This document shows positions 1 through 13,240 of a stretch of 64,000 nt of DNA, piece by piece. Where the stretch lies: the NCBI GenBank assembly GCA_964036195.1, contig OZ038451.1, positions 7,692,529 to 7,756,528 on the forward strand, given 5' to 3'. Position numbers and translations under genes: made by a program. Numbering within the stretch: the first letter of the stretch is position 1; each line of letters begins with the position of its first letter. This DNA is from Sphaerolaimus hirsutus (taxonomy: Eukaryota; Nematoda; Chromadorea; Monhysterida; Sphaerolaimidae). The notes under the pieces were generated by a model. The model made no database searches, was not told the origin of the DNA, and saw nothing but the letters and a program-made list of their open reading frames with translations.

Positions 1-567
1 GTACTGATGTACAAATGGTGCTCTAGCTCAATGCTGATTTAAGTTGTGATCATGAAACTTTAGCTAGTGTAAGCCAGTGTGTTGGCAATGTGCTGATAGT
101 ATTCCACACTTTCATCAACATCATTGCTATTAAGGTAAAATTAATATGCAGATCAGGGTGATGTGCAAGAAACGTGGGAACTGTGATGGATGTTTTTGGT
201 GATCATCTGAAATCGTGTATAGCAGTGATTTTAATGTTGTTTTGAAATGTGCAGTAAATTATTATGTCAATTAAATTTCATTTGCGTTTCATTACTAATC
301 TGTAGTGGACACATTACCTGTGTTCAACAGCAGTGTGCATGAAAAACGCCTCCTGTATTAACCTGTATTGACCAACTGTAGAGGCAGAATGATGAATTTG
401 GTAGTGAGAGTAGTGACAGTAATGACAATATGGACTAGGCTTATGATATCATAGCTAATGTTGGTTAGTGCTGGCACATTGCCAACACTGGTGGCTTACA
501 CTAGCCAAAGTTTCATGATCACAACTTAAAGCAGCGTTGATCTAGAGCACCATTTGTACATCAGTAC
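1..567. mobile_element. Inverted-repeat element with about 100-bp arms
   Basis: GTACTGATGTACAAATGGTG at position 1 returns inverted at 567; the arms (about 1-100 and 467-567) match closely. The interior has no ORF. The left boundary may extend outside the window. Confidence 0.7.
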
Positions 568-1736
568 AAAATGACCGAAATTGTAACCCCCACAGTTCCG
601 CAGTGGGTGGAGCTAGAGGGGCAAAATTTTGGGTGAAAACTCAAAACACCTGATATATTAACGTGTTAAAATTTTATAACCGTAGCTTACCCCTAGCGTG
701 AATGGCGAGCACTGCCCGGGGACTTTTCAGCCCGACCATGTATATTGCAGGTGATTGGATTTTGATTAAATAAGTGCCAGATGAAATTTACATATCCGTG
801 CACTTTTTAATACCGTATTACCTCGAATTATTCCCCCCTTGGATTAACCCCCCCCCCCCTCGAATTAACCCACGCTCAAAATGGGCTGGGGAAATAATAA
901 ACCCCCCCCCCCCTCGAAATACCCCCCCCTTCGGAATGATGTACGTCATGTACATAATAAATACGTCATGTACGCAATGTACATGATGTATATTACTGTT
1001 AATTTGCATTGCAGCTACACATAGACTAGTTTGTGTAGCTATCTACGTTTTTATGTCCAAATATATCCTGTTTGGACACATTTATTACCTATTCTGGGTA
1101 CACAAATGCCTACTATTTACTACAATCCTTACAAAAATTTCTGACGAAATAAAAAAAAAAACCCTCGAATAAACCCCCCCCTCGAATTAACCCCCCCTCA
1201 AATTTTGCTGGCGAAATAATAAACCCCCATGGGGGTATTTCGAGGTAATACGGTACATACTTTGCATGTTGATTTACAGGTGACTTTTACGGGACAATAA
1301 AAGTTGACAAAGATCTTGTAAAGGATTTTGCCCAAAAACGCACCACTGATGACCCTCAATGGCGGTCGATGCAATGACATCATTGCAGGAACAAAATTAG
1401 GCTGCTGAGCAACTTTTGCATTGACCCCAATGAAAGTCCAAACGGGTGTATTTTACAGGCAAAGTTCTTCGTGGGAATTTCATAATCTCCAAAAACTCAC
1501 CATATATAAACTTGTCAACAGTGTTAAAAAGCAGCCAGATATCAAAATTACAGCCATTGTTTGCCGTCTGGTGCCGAACCTGGCTTGGACAGCGAAATTT
1601 CCAACAAAAATATGAGTTTAATGAAAGGAACTCTGATTGAGGCAATTGCTACCAGACAAGCAATATTTCCTTGAAAAACCTCCATTTTGAATTTAGGCAA
1701 AATATTTTTTTGTGCGATCGCGGACTCGTGGCGCAC
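568..1736. mobile_element. Intergenic or intronic stretch with TA-flanked CCGTAT element (813-1,253)
   Basis: The element 813-1,253 has inverted ends CCGTATTACCTCGAA, poly-C tracts inside, and TA on both flanks. The remainder, to the exon ending at 1,737, shows no recognised feature. Confidence 0.65.
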
Positions 1737-4452
1737 CTTGAAGTGCTCGTTGGAGTAGGCGGCGTGCCGCATGCCGCACAGGAAGCAGTGGTCGGCCAGC
1801 TTGTGCGGGTCCTCCAGCATGTTCTCGTCGCCCTCCACGATCCCGCCCAGGAACTCCTGCAAGGTTTCTTATATTTGAAGCATCTAACTCTAAAAGTCCA
1901 CAAAATGCGATTTTGAGTAAATCCCATTTTAAGTTTAATGTCCAAAACATCAACGACGCAGAGACACCGTTAATTGGCGCCGTAAATTACTCAAATGGTG
2001 TCAATGAAAACATATCAGAAAAATGGTGCCACTCGCCAAGTATGACGGGCGCCTTCAGTCGCCATTCCATCACTACTGACCACTTTTGTCTAGAAATTGT
2101 TTTTCACACAAAGTGCTGAACCTGAAAAAATAGAAGAAAAACGACATAAACTAAAAAAGCCATCACACCAACCAAAATATTCTCAGCTAGTTGACTCATG
2201 ACGAACTTTTTCTCCTCGTCGCTGTTGCAGCGGTCGGACGGCAGGAACACCTTGGCCATGTTTGAGTCCTTCCCCACCATCATTTCGTACACGTGCTCGA
2301 AGAACAGGTTGTTTTGTTTCATGCGCTGCGATGCGATAATCGAACGATTACCGTATTTTTTCTAAATTACCCCCAGGTAACGATGGCAAACCCTCCAAAA
2401 AAAAGTATTTAAATTTTTAAGTGTTTTTTATAAAATGAATTTTCGAATTTTCGAATTTTTCCTGGAATTAATTTTCGAATTTCAAATTTAATTTTCGAAT
2501 TTTTGAATTTTCGAATCTTTTTTGGCAATTTTTGAATTTTTTTGGCCATTTTTCGAATTTTTTCAAATAATTTTTGAATTTTTTTTGGAAAAATATTGAA
2601 TCTGAAGCTTTAAACACAGAATTTGGACTGTTTTGGTAGTGGCTATACTCGGCAGACATGCTAATCTACAAATAGATATGATTTATATCTTTGGCTGGCA
2701 GACATCCAACTGAAAACTTGTGAACTGATTCACCACTGCACTCCATTTCATCCTGACTCCGAACCAGTTCAGTCAGCCGTAAGTTCAGTGCGGACTGCGG
2801 TTATGACGTCATGATGGAGTGTTACCACCAGAAAAATGTAGGGTGTAATTTCGCCTGAGTATAGCACACTGAGCGTACTCAGTGCATACAGTGCTAACTG
2901 CACAAAATATGGGTACTTCTCAAACCAATACTCAAAACCACTCTTATACTCCAGCGACATTACGCCTAAATACAATGAAATCTACCATGAATAAAAGAAC
3001 AAACAAAAAAAATTTCATCATATTTATCAAAGCAATTTGATTAATATGATGAAATTTTTTTATGTTTGTTCTTTTATTCAGATGGGATATGGTAGGTTTC
3101 ATTATAAAGTGTAATGTCACTGGAGTATATCTTTGATCACATCTCTTTTACTTATAAATATGTGCAGTTCCTATGTGCAGTCCCAGACACCTGTAAAATG
3201 CTCTGTGAAATGTCAAGTGTTATGCAAAGTGTCTAAAGTCATGGAAATGCTGTGGAAAATGGCAAATATGTTTGCCATTTTTCCAGGGCATTTTCATAAC
3301 TTTTGACACTTTGCATGACAGTTCACATTTTACAGGGCAGTTTACACTTCAACGTTTTTGGACCTTTTTTCTGTTTTGTTTCGCTTTTTCATAAGCACCG
3401 CGTATCAATTTTCGTTGTATTTAGTACGTTGAACTTAAGAGTGCCTTGAATTGCCTGAAAAATTCGAAAAGTATTTTCGAATTTTCGAATTTTTTGAAAA
3501 ATAAATCGATTTTTAAGTGTTTTTTCTAGGGGTGAATTAAAAATTCGAAAATTCCGGAAAAATTCGAAAATTCGAAAATGTTTTCGAATTTTCGAATCTT
3601 TTTTTGCCATCGTTACCCCCAGGGTATCATTTTTCAGAGTGTAAATTTTGAAGGGGGACGGGTATTTCGAAGTAGGGGGGATGAATAGGGGTGGGCGGTT
3701 ATTCTTCCGTCAGAAATTGTCGTAAACTTCATAGTAAAGGATACGCTCTATACATCTACGTAAATGTCTGACTTTTCTACGTCTGAGTATGTGGAATTTC
3801 ACCCCTCTCGAATTACCCCCTGAAAATTTGCTGGCGAAATAATAAACCCCCTTGGGGTATTTTGAGGTAATACGGTATTTACAAACGTAAATCGCTACAC
3901 ATACACTTATATATGGGTTGCTGCGATGCAAACTGGCAGCAATAAATACATCATCTCAATACATTTCATACATTATTAACATCACTCCAGACGGGGGTAT
4001 TTCGAGGGGGGGTATTGTTGCCTCAGCTTGTTCAGAGTTCAGACCTTGGCTTTTTCGTGGGGGTTAATTCAAGTGGGGGGGGTATTGCGTGGAAATACGG
4101 TAAATACGGTTAACCAGACCAATCCAACCTCTCTCCAAACGCGCTTTATTCTAGGCACGTCCAAATCGCAATCGTGCGCGCCGGACGCCCTGCTCTGCCA
4201 GATTCGAGTCAGGTAGCTGCCAACTGAGCCCATCTCGAAACCTGGGGCCGGTCCCAGACCCTGTAAAGTGTGAAGTGTCAAATGTCATGTAAAATGTCAA
4301 TCAAAACAAAAAAGACGATTTTATAAGTGAACCTTGCATGACAATTGACACTTTACTTTACATTTGGCATGAACATTGACATTTGACACTTTACTTTACA
4401 CTTTACAGGGTCTGGGATTGGCACCATATGCGCCTAGGACGAATGGGGTGCA
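1737..4452 (-). CDS. Unrecognised multi-exon gene, partial (four internal exons)
   Basis: Four exons on the minus strand form one open frame: 4,452-4,425 (28 nt), 4,241-4,129, 2,325-2,173 and 1,856-1,737, each with AG acceptor and GT donor and matching phases. They encode about 138 residues that are charged and not membrane-like. Visible landmarks are GSVGSYLTRIWQ, IKRVWRERMKQNN, FFEHVYEMM and, in the last exon, a possible zinc site DHCFLCGM...NEHFK (CxxC followed by His). I do not recognise the family; the CFxCG string recalls the C-terminal zinc site of IP3 and ryanodine receptors, but the surroundings do not fit. The gene continues left of the window, and its first exon was not found between 4,453 and 6,122. 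The donor chosen at 2,173 (TTG|GTTGGT) is the least certain junction. The first intron is an introner-like element; the second holds nested transposons. Confidence 0.5.
2351..3875. mobile_element. TA-flanked CCGTAT element interrupted by another transposon
   Basis: Ends CCGTATTTTTTCTAAATTAC and the inverse of CCGTATTACCTCAAAATA, in an intron of the unrecognised gene. A second element (2,378-3,615) splits it; rejoining the outer parts restores the usual TACCCCCAGGG..TTTTTCAGAGTG order of this family. A further right-end fragment with a second CCGTATTTCC end lies at 3,997-4,110. Confidence 0.65.
2378..3615. mobile_element. hAT-like element with gaatttttcg arms, nested
   Basis: Inverted ends TAACGATGGCAAA; 8-bp duplication CCCCCAGG on both sides (2,370-2,377 and 3,616-3,623). 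The arms are runs of GAATTTTTCGAATTTT-type repeats (2,440-2,670 and 3,470-3,600). The middle holds a stem-loop at about 3,008-3,063 and an introner-family fragment at 3,176-3,345. A related element lies at 20,852-21,445. Confidence 0.65.
4242..4424. mobile_element. Introner-like TIR element forming an intron (copy 1)
   Basis: A 183-bp inverted-repeat element lies between the 28-nt exon and the next exon of the unrecognised gene at 1.7-4.5 kb. The minus strand starts GTGCCAATCCCAGACCCTG and ends CAGGGTCTGGGACCGGCCCCAG, giving GT..AG. The interior iterates TGTAAA/TGTCA motifs. The flanks ACCTGG and ACCATA are a poor duplication, so this may be an old copy. Confidence 0.75.
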
Positions 4453-6122
4453 CTGCGAATTTCGGTCGCACTTTACACTGTGTTCGCAGGTTTACATCTG
4501 GCTGGGTGGTGATGTGAAAGTGAGGCGACGGACGAAAAAGTAACCCCCCTTGAATAGTCCCCCCCTCCCATTGATATTGCACGTCTTAAACAAACAGTTG
4601 AAGGCAGGCTAGACTGAGCGAATGAGCGTGTTAAAATTACTGGAAATTTTTCAATATGTAAATGTAATTTTTTTGTTATTTATACTCAAGTACACGTGAG
4701 TAAAACTTTTTTTCCTGGAAAATGTAAAAGCGAGTACTTTTTGTTTAAGAATGTGTAAAAACGAATACTTTTCCGGATCCCTTGGAATGTTCCCCTCAAA
4801 AAAACAATGAAGAATAATTTTCAAGGGGATAATTAAGCAATTACGAATGGAGCTAGTGAAGATATAATCGAGCAAATACAGTAAGCTAATATCGGATCAT
4901 AAGTAATTCACACCGCTACACTTGAGATTAGAAGGTAAGTGTAGTGAAACCACAATCATAGAGGAATGAGCAGAAAATCATGATTTCTACAGTCGATGTT
5001 AAATCGCAATAGCTTTTAGTGACCGGAAAATTCTAGACGCGAACCACAGTAAACTGGTGTGCATTGGCGACGAGCACTCGGTGCTAATTCAATAAAGGAC
5101 TAATTTGTGCACTTTCAACGACAATTCTGGCACATCAGCATGCATCTATACTTTCCATGTAAAGATACACAATCTCGCAAGTAATCATCACGTATATTGG
5201 CAACATTTTGTATTTTAAAAATTGTATCTCGCTGACCGCATGTTCTACATTCTTCAGAACACCATGATCATGACGTCATTTTCTATTGAAAGGTCATAAC
5301 TCCAAAATGAAAAATAACATTTCAAAATTTTATTTACTGCAGAAATGCATATTAGCATGTGCTTATTTTTTGATGTACATAAATAGGTATACATAGGTTT
5401 TTTTATGTACCTATTTGTCACCGCACTGACATAAGTATTTATTTTTCTTAAAAACGACCGTGTTAAGTATTAGGTCCGTGGAGTTATACATTTACCGTAT
5501 TTCCTCGAATTACCCCCGGGGGTTTTGTTTTTTCCGAGTGAAACTTTTTAGAGAAAAACGTAAAAAATGCAACAATAACCACCATTTATAAGTTTTTACA
5601 GCCTTATATAAGGATGTAGATTGTATAAACGATGTTCTAACGTAACAAAGCAAGTGTTTTGAACGTCTGTTATGCATTTCCCGGACCACAAGTTCATAGT
5701 GCCCATTTTGAGGGGGGTATTTCGAGGAAATACGGTAAATACTTGTGCATAATAGTAGTCATTTAAATACGTGTACATAAATGTAATTATACTTTGATTG
5801 TACATCTTGTCGGGTCATCTACATCAGTCACATGAAATATATCCACAATCGATACAAGGCACAAAGCACCATCCAATCCAAGTAAATATGTATACTCGAC
5901 GGACCGCTGCTATGTTTTTTTTTCCTAAGAAAAAAACATCTCAGAAAACATTCGTCGCTTGCACGGGACTCCGCCTTTTTCTTTCAAGAATATCTTTCTT
6001 TTTTTGTGAAAGTGAATACATAAGTATCCTGATCGCGCATTATCGACCTAGACATAATTAATTTTGGGTGCATACTTTGCGGTCTGCCGAGTATACCACC
6101 GTCAACCACAATCAAAACTCCA
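4453..6122. other. Intergenic stretch, mostly repeats
   Basis: Holds a GTAAA/ACTTTTAC-rich repeat (4,620-4,880) and a TA-flanked CCGTATTTCC element (5,495-5,735). The UNC93-like gene ends at 6,123. I saw no further exon. Confidence 0.5.
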
Positions 6123-9100
6123 TCACTCCCCCCTATCATTCACACAATCACCCTGTGTCTGCATCTGCGCGGTTGAGTAATCGACCGTAGTCTCCATCGG
6201 ACTGCGTCCCGCCGCACCCCTTTGATAAATCCTCGAGAATTGTTCGAATTTGTACTCGAAGAAGGCGTAGGCGAGCATGGAGGTGGCCAAAACTCCGCCC
6301 ATCGTGTACAGCAGAGGTAAGCCGCCCAGGAAGGTTATTAGGATGTACTGTGAGCGCGTTATTTATAGTGATGATCAGTGGGTGGATAACTGGGCATCGG
6401 GTATCTCTGGACATCTGGTCTGCACTCAGTGGACATTTCCATGCATGCAGTGGACGGACATATTTACAACACTAATGGACATTCAGGGCACATAAACATG
6501 CATGAAGACTTTTCATGACGCTTCACCTAGCATCCATTCCATACACCATTCTTGATGTGATATGAAAATTGACATTTTTATTTTTGGAATACATTTTACT
6601 TCCGCTAATCAAAATTTGGTTTGTGGAAAATATCCAAGTTCGCATGTGATTTATGTCCACTGCATTCATAAAAATGTCTACTTAGCACAAATGTCATGTG
6701 TGGTGATGGAAAAAACGCCAGGACTTTGGCGCCTAGCGTCAAAAGCGTCATGGCGCTTTTCCGAACCCCAGAGCCAGGCGCCAATGGCGCCAGGACAAAA
6801 TGGCGCCAAGCGCCTGAAGCGCCATGGCGCTTTTTGCTTTGGCGCTAGCGCCAAGCGCAAGCGCCAGATATTTTGTTCCTGTCGCCAGGCAAAAATAGCG
6901 CCGAGCGCCAAAAATGCCATGGCGCTTTTCCGAACCACCGCCAAGCGCCATTGGCGCCATAGCAAAATAGCGCCAAGCGCCATGGCGTTTTTTTCTTTTG
7001 GCGCTAGCGCCAGGCGCCAGCGCCATGGCGCTTTTCCATCACTAGTCCTGTGGTGTTATATAGCCATAACTGCAGTTTCAGTTCATTGGGATTTTTCACT
7101 TGTACACACCTGTATAGCAAAGCCAAGCCACTGCCAAAAGCAGAACACTGTGAACGCTTCCCTATATTGATACCGACTGCAAACGACCCAGAAATCTGAA
7201 AACAGAATCAATAACGCAATGCAGTCATTAACACACAAAAACACAGAGAAAAAACACAGAAAAATCACCCAAAAAACAAACCGGCAATTTGAGTGCTCCA
7301 TGCAGCGTCAGCCATGCCCCAACTGATGGCAACAGCGTACAAAATGGCCGCATCCTGGCCTACGGGCGGCCAGCACATGAGCGTGACCACCATGAGCATG
7401 TTCACAACCAGGGGCACTCACAGAGCCTGTAAAATGTCATGTAAAATGTCATGTAAAATGCCCTGTAAAATGCCCTGTAAAGTGTCATTGGTCATGTAAA
7501 CTATAGTGTAAAACGGTAAAAGAAGGTTTGCCATTTTCCAGGGCATTTTAAATAACTTTTGACACATTTCATGGGATTTGAAATTTACAGGGAAAGTTGC
7601 ATTTTATTAGAAATTTACAATGCACTTTACAAGACTTTTCACAATTTACATGACATTTTACATTTGACAGGACATTTTACAGGCTCTGGGAGCGGCACCA
7701 GGCCGAAAGTGAACAGGGGCATCCGGCCGAACATCTTTATGATGGGACCAAAGAATAGAGAGCACACAGAGTCGGCGAGCGCGAACGCGCACACTACGAT
7801 GCCGATTTGCTTTATGCCAAGACAACAGCCGACGAACGCCTGGGCGGATTGTCAAAAAATTGTATTTTTTGCAAATGGAAACACAACGTATTGAAAAATT
7901 AGACAGAATTTTATGAAAAACAGCGTCATTTTATAGGGACTATGATTGCCGTATTTCCTCGAAATAGCCCAATTTCGCCAGCAAATTTGAGGGGGGTTTA
8001 TTCGAGGGGGTTTATTCGAAGGGGTTCAATATTTTGCCAGAAATTAGTCGTTCACACCTGGGGTATTATCAGGAGGGGGGCGTGAAATCGTGTGGCGGCG
8101 TGAGTATTTCGGGGGTATTTCGCAGAGTTGCGAAAGTGTATTTACACTTACCCGAAATACCCGGGTAAATGGGTATTTATATTTACACTTACACTTACAC
8201 TTTCATAAAATACCCATACACTTTTTTACACTTTCCTGGGCAAAATACCCGGGTACAGAAAGTGTATTTTTTTCTTTCAGATGGCCCAGTTTTATGGATT
8301 TGAGAAAGTATAAAATAGGGTCATGTACAAAAAATGCATTGAATGTAGAAAATATGGAAAATGTACCAACTAGCCTTTGATCTACAACCTTTGATCAGTA
8401 CTCATGGTATTCTACAGTTTCATCATACTTTTGTAAAAAGGACAAGATCAACGGAAATTCACCAGCTGGACACAAAGTCAACTTTTGCATTGACATTTGC
8501 TGCATGTCCGTTCTTGCATTCACAGCAAAAAATGGGCTCGTAAAGCATGGAAGCGGCGCGCATCCACACGCTTCAGCACGCTTCCACCAACACCACGAGA
8601 TTTTGGTCGAAGTGTCTTCCACAGGCTTCACCTAGCTTCACCATGCGCTGCATGCGCATCCAAGCATGTGGAAAACACTTCACAATGCTGACGCTTCCAC
8701 ACGCTTCACCAGCATATTAGTTTGCGTGCCAGCGCGTTTCTAGAAAGTGTGAAGTGTCTTCACGCAGATTTTCGTGATGTGCGTGGAAGCGTTGGCGTGC
8801 TTGGTGAAGCGTCGGGAAGTGTTGGTGTGAAGACACTTCACGACGCTTCACCGCGCATCCACACTCCCATTTTTCGCTGTGATTTAAACAGTGTGTATCG
8901 CATTGCTTAATCAGTAAAATATCAACACTGAAAAAGTGTCATTATTAGGGAACTTATACCACTACAGTATTTGTTGCAGTCTGAAATGTGTCATAAAAGA
9001 CCGTAAAATGTGAAATAATGCATGAAAATGACAAATAAAGTGATCCAAAGGTGAGAACAGCGGTGTTTTCTAATGCTCAACAGTGAGAGCTCTTTCTAAA

Positions 9101-12100
9101 AAAAATTTTTACACTTACACTTTTTTTACACTTTCCTAGGTATTTTGAAAATACCTTACACTTTTAGTATCCATACTCTAAATTTGGAAAGTGTATTTAC
9201 ACTTACACTTACACTTTCCAAAAATACCGGTATTTTAACAACTCTGGTATTTCGACGAAATACGGTATTTGAAACCCACACACCTTATCGAAAAATCCAA
9301 ACAAGAACGCTTGCTGCATGCCGTGGTACAACGTGAGCGGCACCAGGAGCGAGCACCATTTCACGAAATCGCCCTTCGCGCCGGTCATTTTTACCACCGC
9401 CCAAACGTCATATTGAGCTGGCGGTCGTCGTCGGAAGCTGCAGTAGCTAGATAAATCGATAAGATTTCATGAAAGTATTTCTTCCAACACCCCCCCCCCC
9501 TTGAATTGCCCCTTGATCCTAGAAATACCCACAGGTTTGAGTGTACTCGCGATCAGGAAACGCACCCCTCTAAAGTCTAAACCCTTCCGTTGATATTGTA
9601 CTGAGCACTTGAAAGATGTGTACCTAATGTAGAATAAATACGTATGTATAGCCCGTGGACCGCCATACTAACCCTCTTCAAAATTTGCACGATGAGAAAA
9701 TAAACCCCCCGGGGGCTATTTCGAGGAAATACGGTATTTTTTTGTGCGAAAGCCTGCATAAGTATCCCACTTGCGCGTTATCGACTAAGACATATTTAAG
9801 TTATTTTGATAGAATATACTTTGCGGTCCGTCGAGTATAATAAATGCAACAAGCTGACCATAGGCTCTCATGAAAATCCGAGTAGAATAATAAATCCCCT
9901 GAGGGTATTTCGAGAAAATACGGTACGCAAATGTTTTACGCTAACGAAAACAATAAAATGAGACAAACTGGGCCGCCATGGAATCGTGTTTCTTCGAGTA
10001 GCCGAGGCAAATTATTAGCGCTGAAAATAAGCAGCAGATGAAAAAAATGCCGCACATCCATGTCCATTCGCTTGCGCTGGACGACTGAACAAACAATTAT
10101 TTATTTGTTAGGCGTCATTAAAAATAAATTTATCTTATGAACCCACTATTTAGTTTATGACCAAAATTTCAGAAACTGATAAACCATAGCTTCTAGCACA
10201 TTTGAGTTTACAGAAATGACGAGTCCGTCATCAAAAATGGTTCATTCCGGTAAACTCAACTGTGTTTCAAACAAATTCACCAGTTTCACAATTTTCAGCC
10301 AAAAACAAGTGTGTAGAGCCACAAATAAGTAAAAAACACCTGCAAATTGGCCGCTTCTGCACCCTGCAACGTAGCCATGGGATGGAAATATTTGCCACAG
10401 CCTTGGTACACTTTATCCAAAATATCAGCATCCTGTTTTTATATTTATAAATTAATGTTGATTCGTTTAAAAAAATTAAATTTAAGAAAACATCATTTTC
10501 TGTAAATTCTGACACACCTCGTTTTTTTCTCCCTTCGATAGATCCGGCTGATGAAAAATGAGCGATGGAACGACGTTACCAATCACCTGAAATCACAACT
10601 ACCGTAATCCCCCATAAAAACCATCGAATATAAACCCACAAGTTCACCAATGTTCACACCTGGCTAATATGAATGCACGTGAAAAACAGTCCAAAGAGCC
10701 GCACAATCACAATCCTAGAGCTTTCTGTATTGAGCAGCGCGAAGTGCCTGCCGTGGGCGACGATTATGTCGCACAGGGTGGTCCAGGCGATGCACTGGGC
10801 CACGCCTTGATTGATAATTGATTCATTGATCTGTTTTTATGTTGAGGTGAGATGATGGTGTGAGACTTTGATCGACTAGCGGGATTTATACAACCTTCGG
10901 TCTTTCTTTTAGAGGTATTCTACACTTAGTTTTGTAAAAAGTACAAAATAGATTGAAATCCACCGGCTGGATGCAAAGACTTGGTTTGACGTTTCCTATT
11001 TACACCAGCAAAACAACAACGGTGAAACAGCGTCATTATCGGGCGACCTCGTATCAGCAATTTTTTACATTCTGAAACGTTTTCAAAATCGTTTTAGGTC
11101 AAGGAAATACACAAATCGTTGCCACCGCACATCGAACTGTATCCAATTCATGTCTCACGCATAATATCCAATCCCAACAGTATAACCTACTATCACATTC
11201 AAGCTTAAAACAAACCGAATAGTGCGGCGGCTGGCAGCAGGGAGTAGGGCTGCCGCAGCACGTTGCAAGTCATGTAGGCCGCGTAGCCCACCAGGGCGAA
11301 TAGTAACTGCGAAATGTGTTGGTAGGGTAGACGTTGAAGTTTATGTAAATACTACTGTATTTCTTCTTTTATTTAGAGGAGGGCCATTCTATTATTTTCC
11401 TTCAACTACTTTACATGGCGTTCTGTTGGAGGTGTCGTTCTAATTTGAGGCTTTGGGGTGGAGGGGGGTATTACAGTGAAATACTGTAGTCAGCGTGCAA
11501 AGCGCAATCCAAACCGCCCACCAACCTGCTGCGGCCAGGTCAACCTCGCCTGGACATACTGGGGCAGGAAGCACAGGGCGGCGGCGGCGCTCAAGTGCAG
11601 CAGGGCGAGCGCGGCCAAGCCCAGCGGTCCGTTGACGGCGCTGTGCAGGCTCTGCGTCGCGTAGAACCCAGAGCTCATGAGCACCCACGCTGCTAGGAGG
11701 AGGCACAGACGTGTGCACAGGGACTTCTTGGCTAGCCAGATCTGTGGGGGGGGGGGGGGTTGGGTTCATAAATATTTGGCAGCGCGTAGTTCGATCTCTA
11801 GCGAAATAAAAATATAAATGTAGGTAAATAAAAGCGATCATTTAGCGCCTTTCGTCGCCTAGCGGTTGACAAAATGTGAATACTTTCAAACCCTTATTAT
11901 TGCAATTATTCTCCATGCAAACGAACTTCCTCGCGACCAGCGTTGTGCATGATTCTACGCCTGTGCCGTTTGCGAGCCTCCTTTGCGGCGTAGCTTTGCT
12001 CTGAGAATAATTAATAACATAAATAAGCAACTTCCACCACGGTGGCTGATTTTAATGTTGACAGAAATCAGTAATTATTCAATGCGGTGAACTCAAATGT

Positions 12101-13170
12101 GTTCAAAACAGATTTTTCAGTTTTGAAAGTTTACCAGTCTACTGTAGTGTGTATAGACACAATAGAAGCTTCAAAAATGGTTTAAAAACCTCCACGAACC
12201 CTGTAAAAAGTCCACTTGTTCCACAGCGGAGGCTATTTTTCGCGAGGGCGCGTCGGCAGCGAGCAAACCGTGAAGGGGGCAGTCGGCGTTCACTTCCAAT
12301 ATATAAAATCGCTGGCGCCTTTTTCTTTGCCGACAGCTAGACGGCTGGGTATTTTTTATGGGGTGAAGAGTGAGCATTTCGTTGTTAATATTTTGTACTA
12401 AGGTAGCGATGTAAAAGAGCCAAGAAAAGCGCCATGGCGAAAAGCGCTTTTGGCGCCTGGCGCAGTTGTGGGTGGCGCCAGAAACAAAAGCGCCTGGCGC
12501 TGGCGCCTTGCGCCAGGCGTCATTGGCGCTTGGCGCTAAGGGTTACAAAAAGGGTTTTGTAGCGCTTGGCGCCAAGTGCTGTCGCTTTCTACATCACTAT
12601 GCTGGGGTGACTAATGACTACCGTTCGCGCACGGTTCCTCTTTTACTGTGCTAACTGCGAGATAAATATACTTGGCACGTTGCCAGCGGAGCCTGTATAC
12701 CCGGCCGGGTATCCAAAGTTACAAACGCACCTGGTTTGGCTGATCCAGCGACGACTGTTGTTCGTGATCTAGGTCGTACAGGGCGGCGGTCGACTGCTGC
12801 GGCATGCCGAGCATGTGCGCGTCGGAATGCGGCACTGTGCGCTCACCCGGCGGCACCACTTCGGTTCGTTCATCATCCTGTGTTTGCCCAGATACCGTAT
12901 TTCCTCGAAATACCCCCAGGGGGTTTATTTTTTCAGAGTGGAAATTTTGAGGGGGGTATTTCGAGGGGGGCTTATTCGAGGGGGGTATTATTTCGTCAGA
13001 AATTTTAACGAAATTCATAGTAAAGAGTACTGTTACATGTACATGTTACTGTACAGTACTGTATATGTACCCAAAACTGGTAATAAACGTGTCCAAGTAG
13101 GGTATATTTGGACATATCAGCGTGCATCGCTGCACAAACTAGTTTATCTGTAGCTGCGATGCAAACTGGA

Positions 13171-13240
<70 letters not shown>

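Noticed and set aside
1737..1856. IP3 or ryanodine receptor C-terminus (CFxCG)
   Set aside because: Only the CF.CG string matches; residues before it and the spacing to His do not.
4190..4245. tRNA-like A and B boxes (GGGCTCAGTTGG, GACTCGAATCT) suggesting a SINE
   Set aside because: Spacing between the boxes is too short and the segment is an in-frame coding exon with matching phases.
6562..7170. 202-codon ORF on the plus strand
   Set aside because: It runs through gcgcc arrays, which lack stop codons in several frames; the same artefact appears at 22,848, 23,781-24,252, 32,262-32,617, 36,325 and 39,690-39,937.
12171..12401. GC-rich block with overlapping ORFs on both strands in a UNC93-like intron
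   Set aside because: No family resemblance and no splice pair that keeps the phase between the neighbouring exons.
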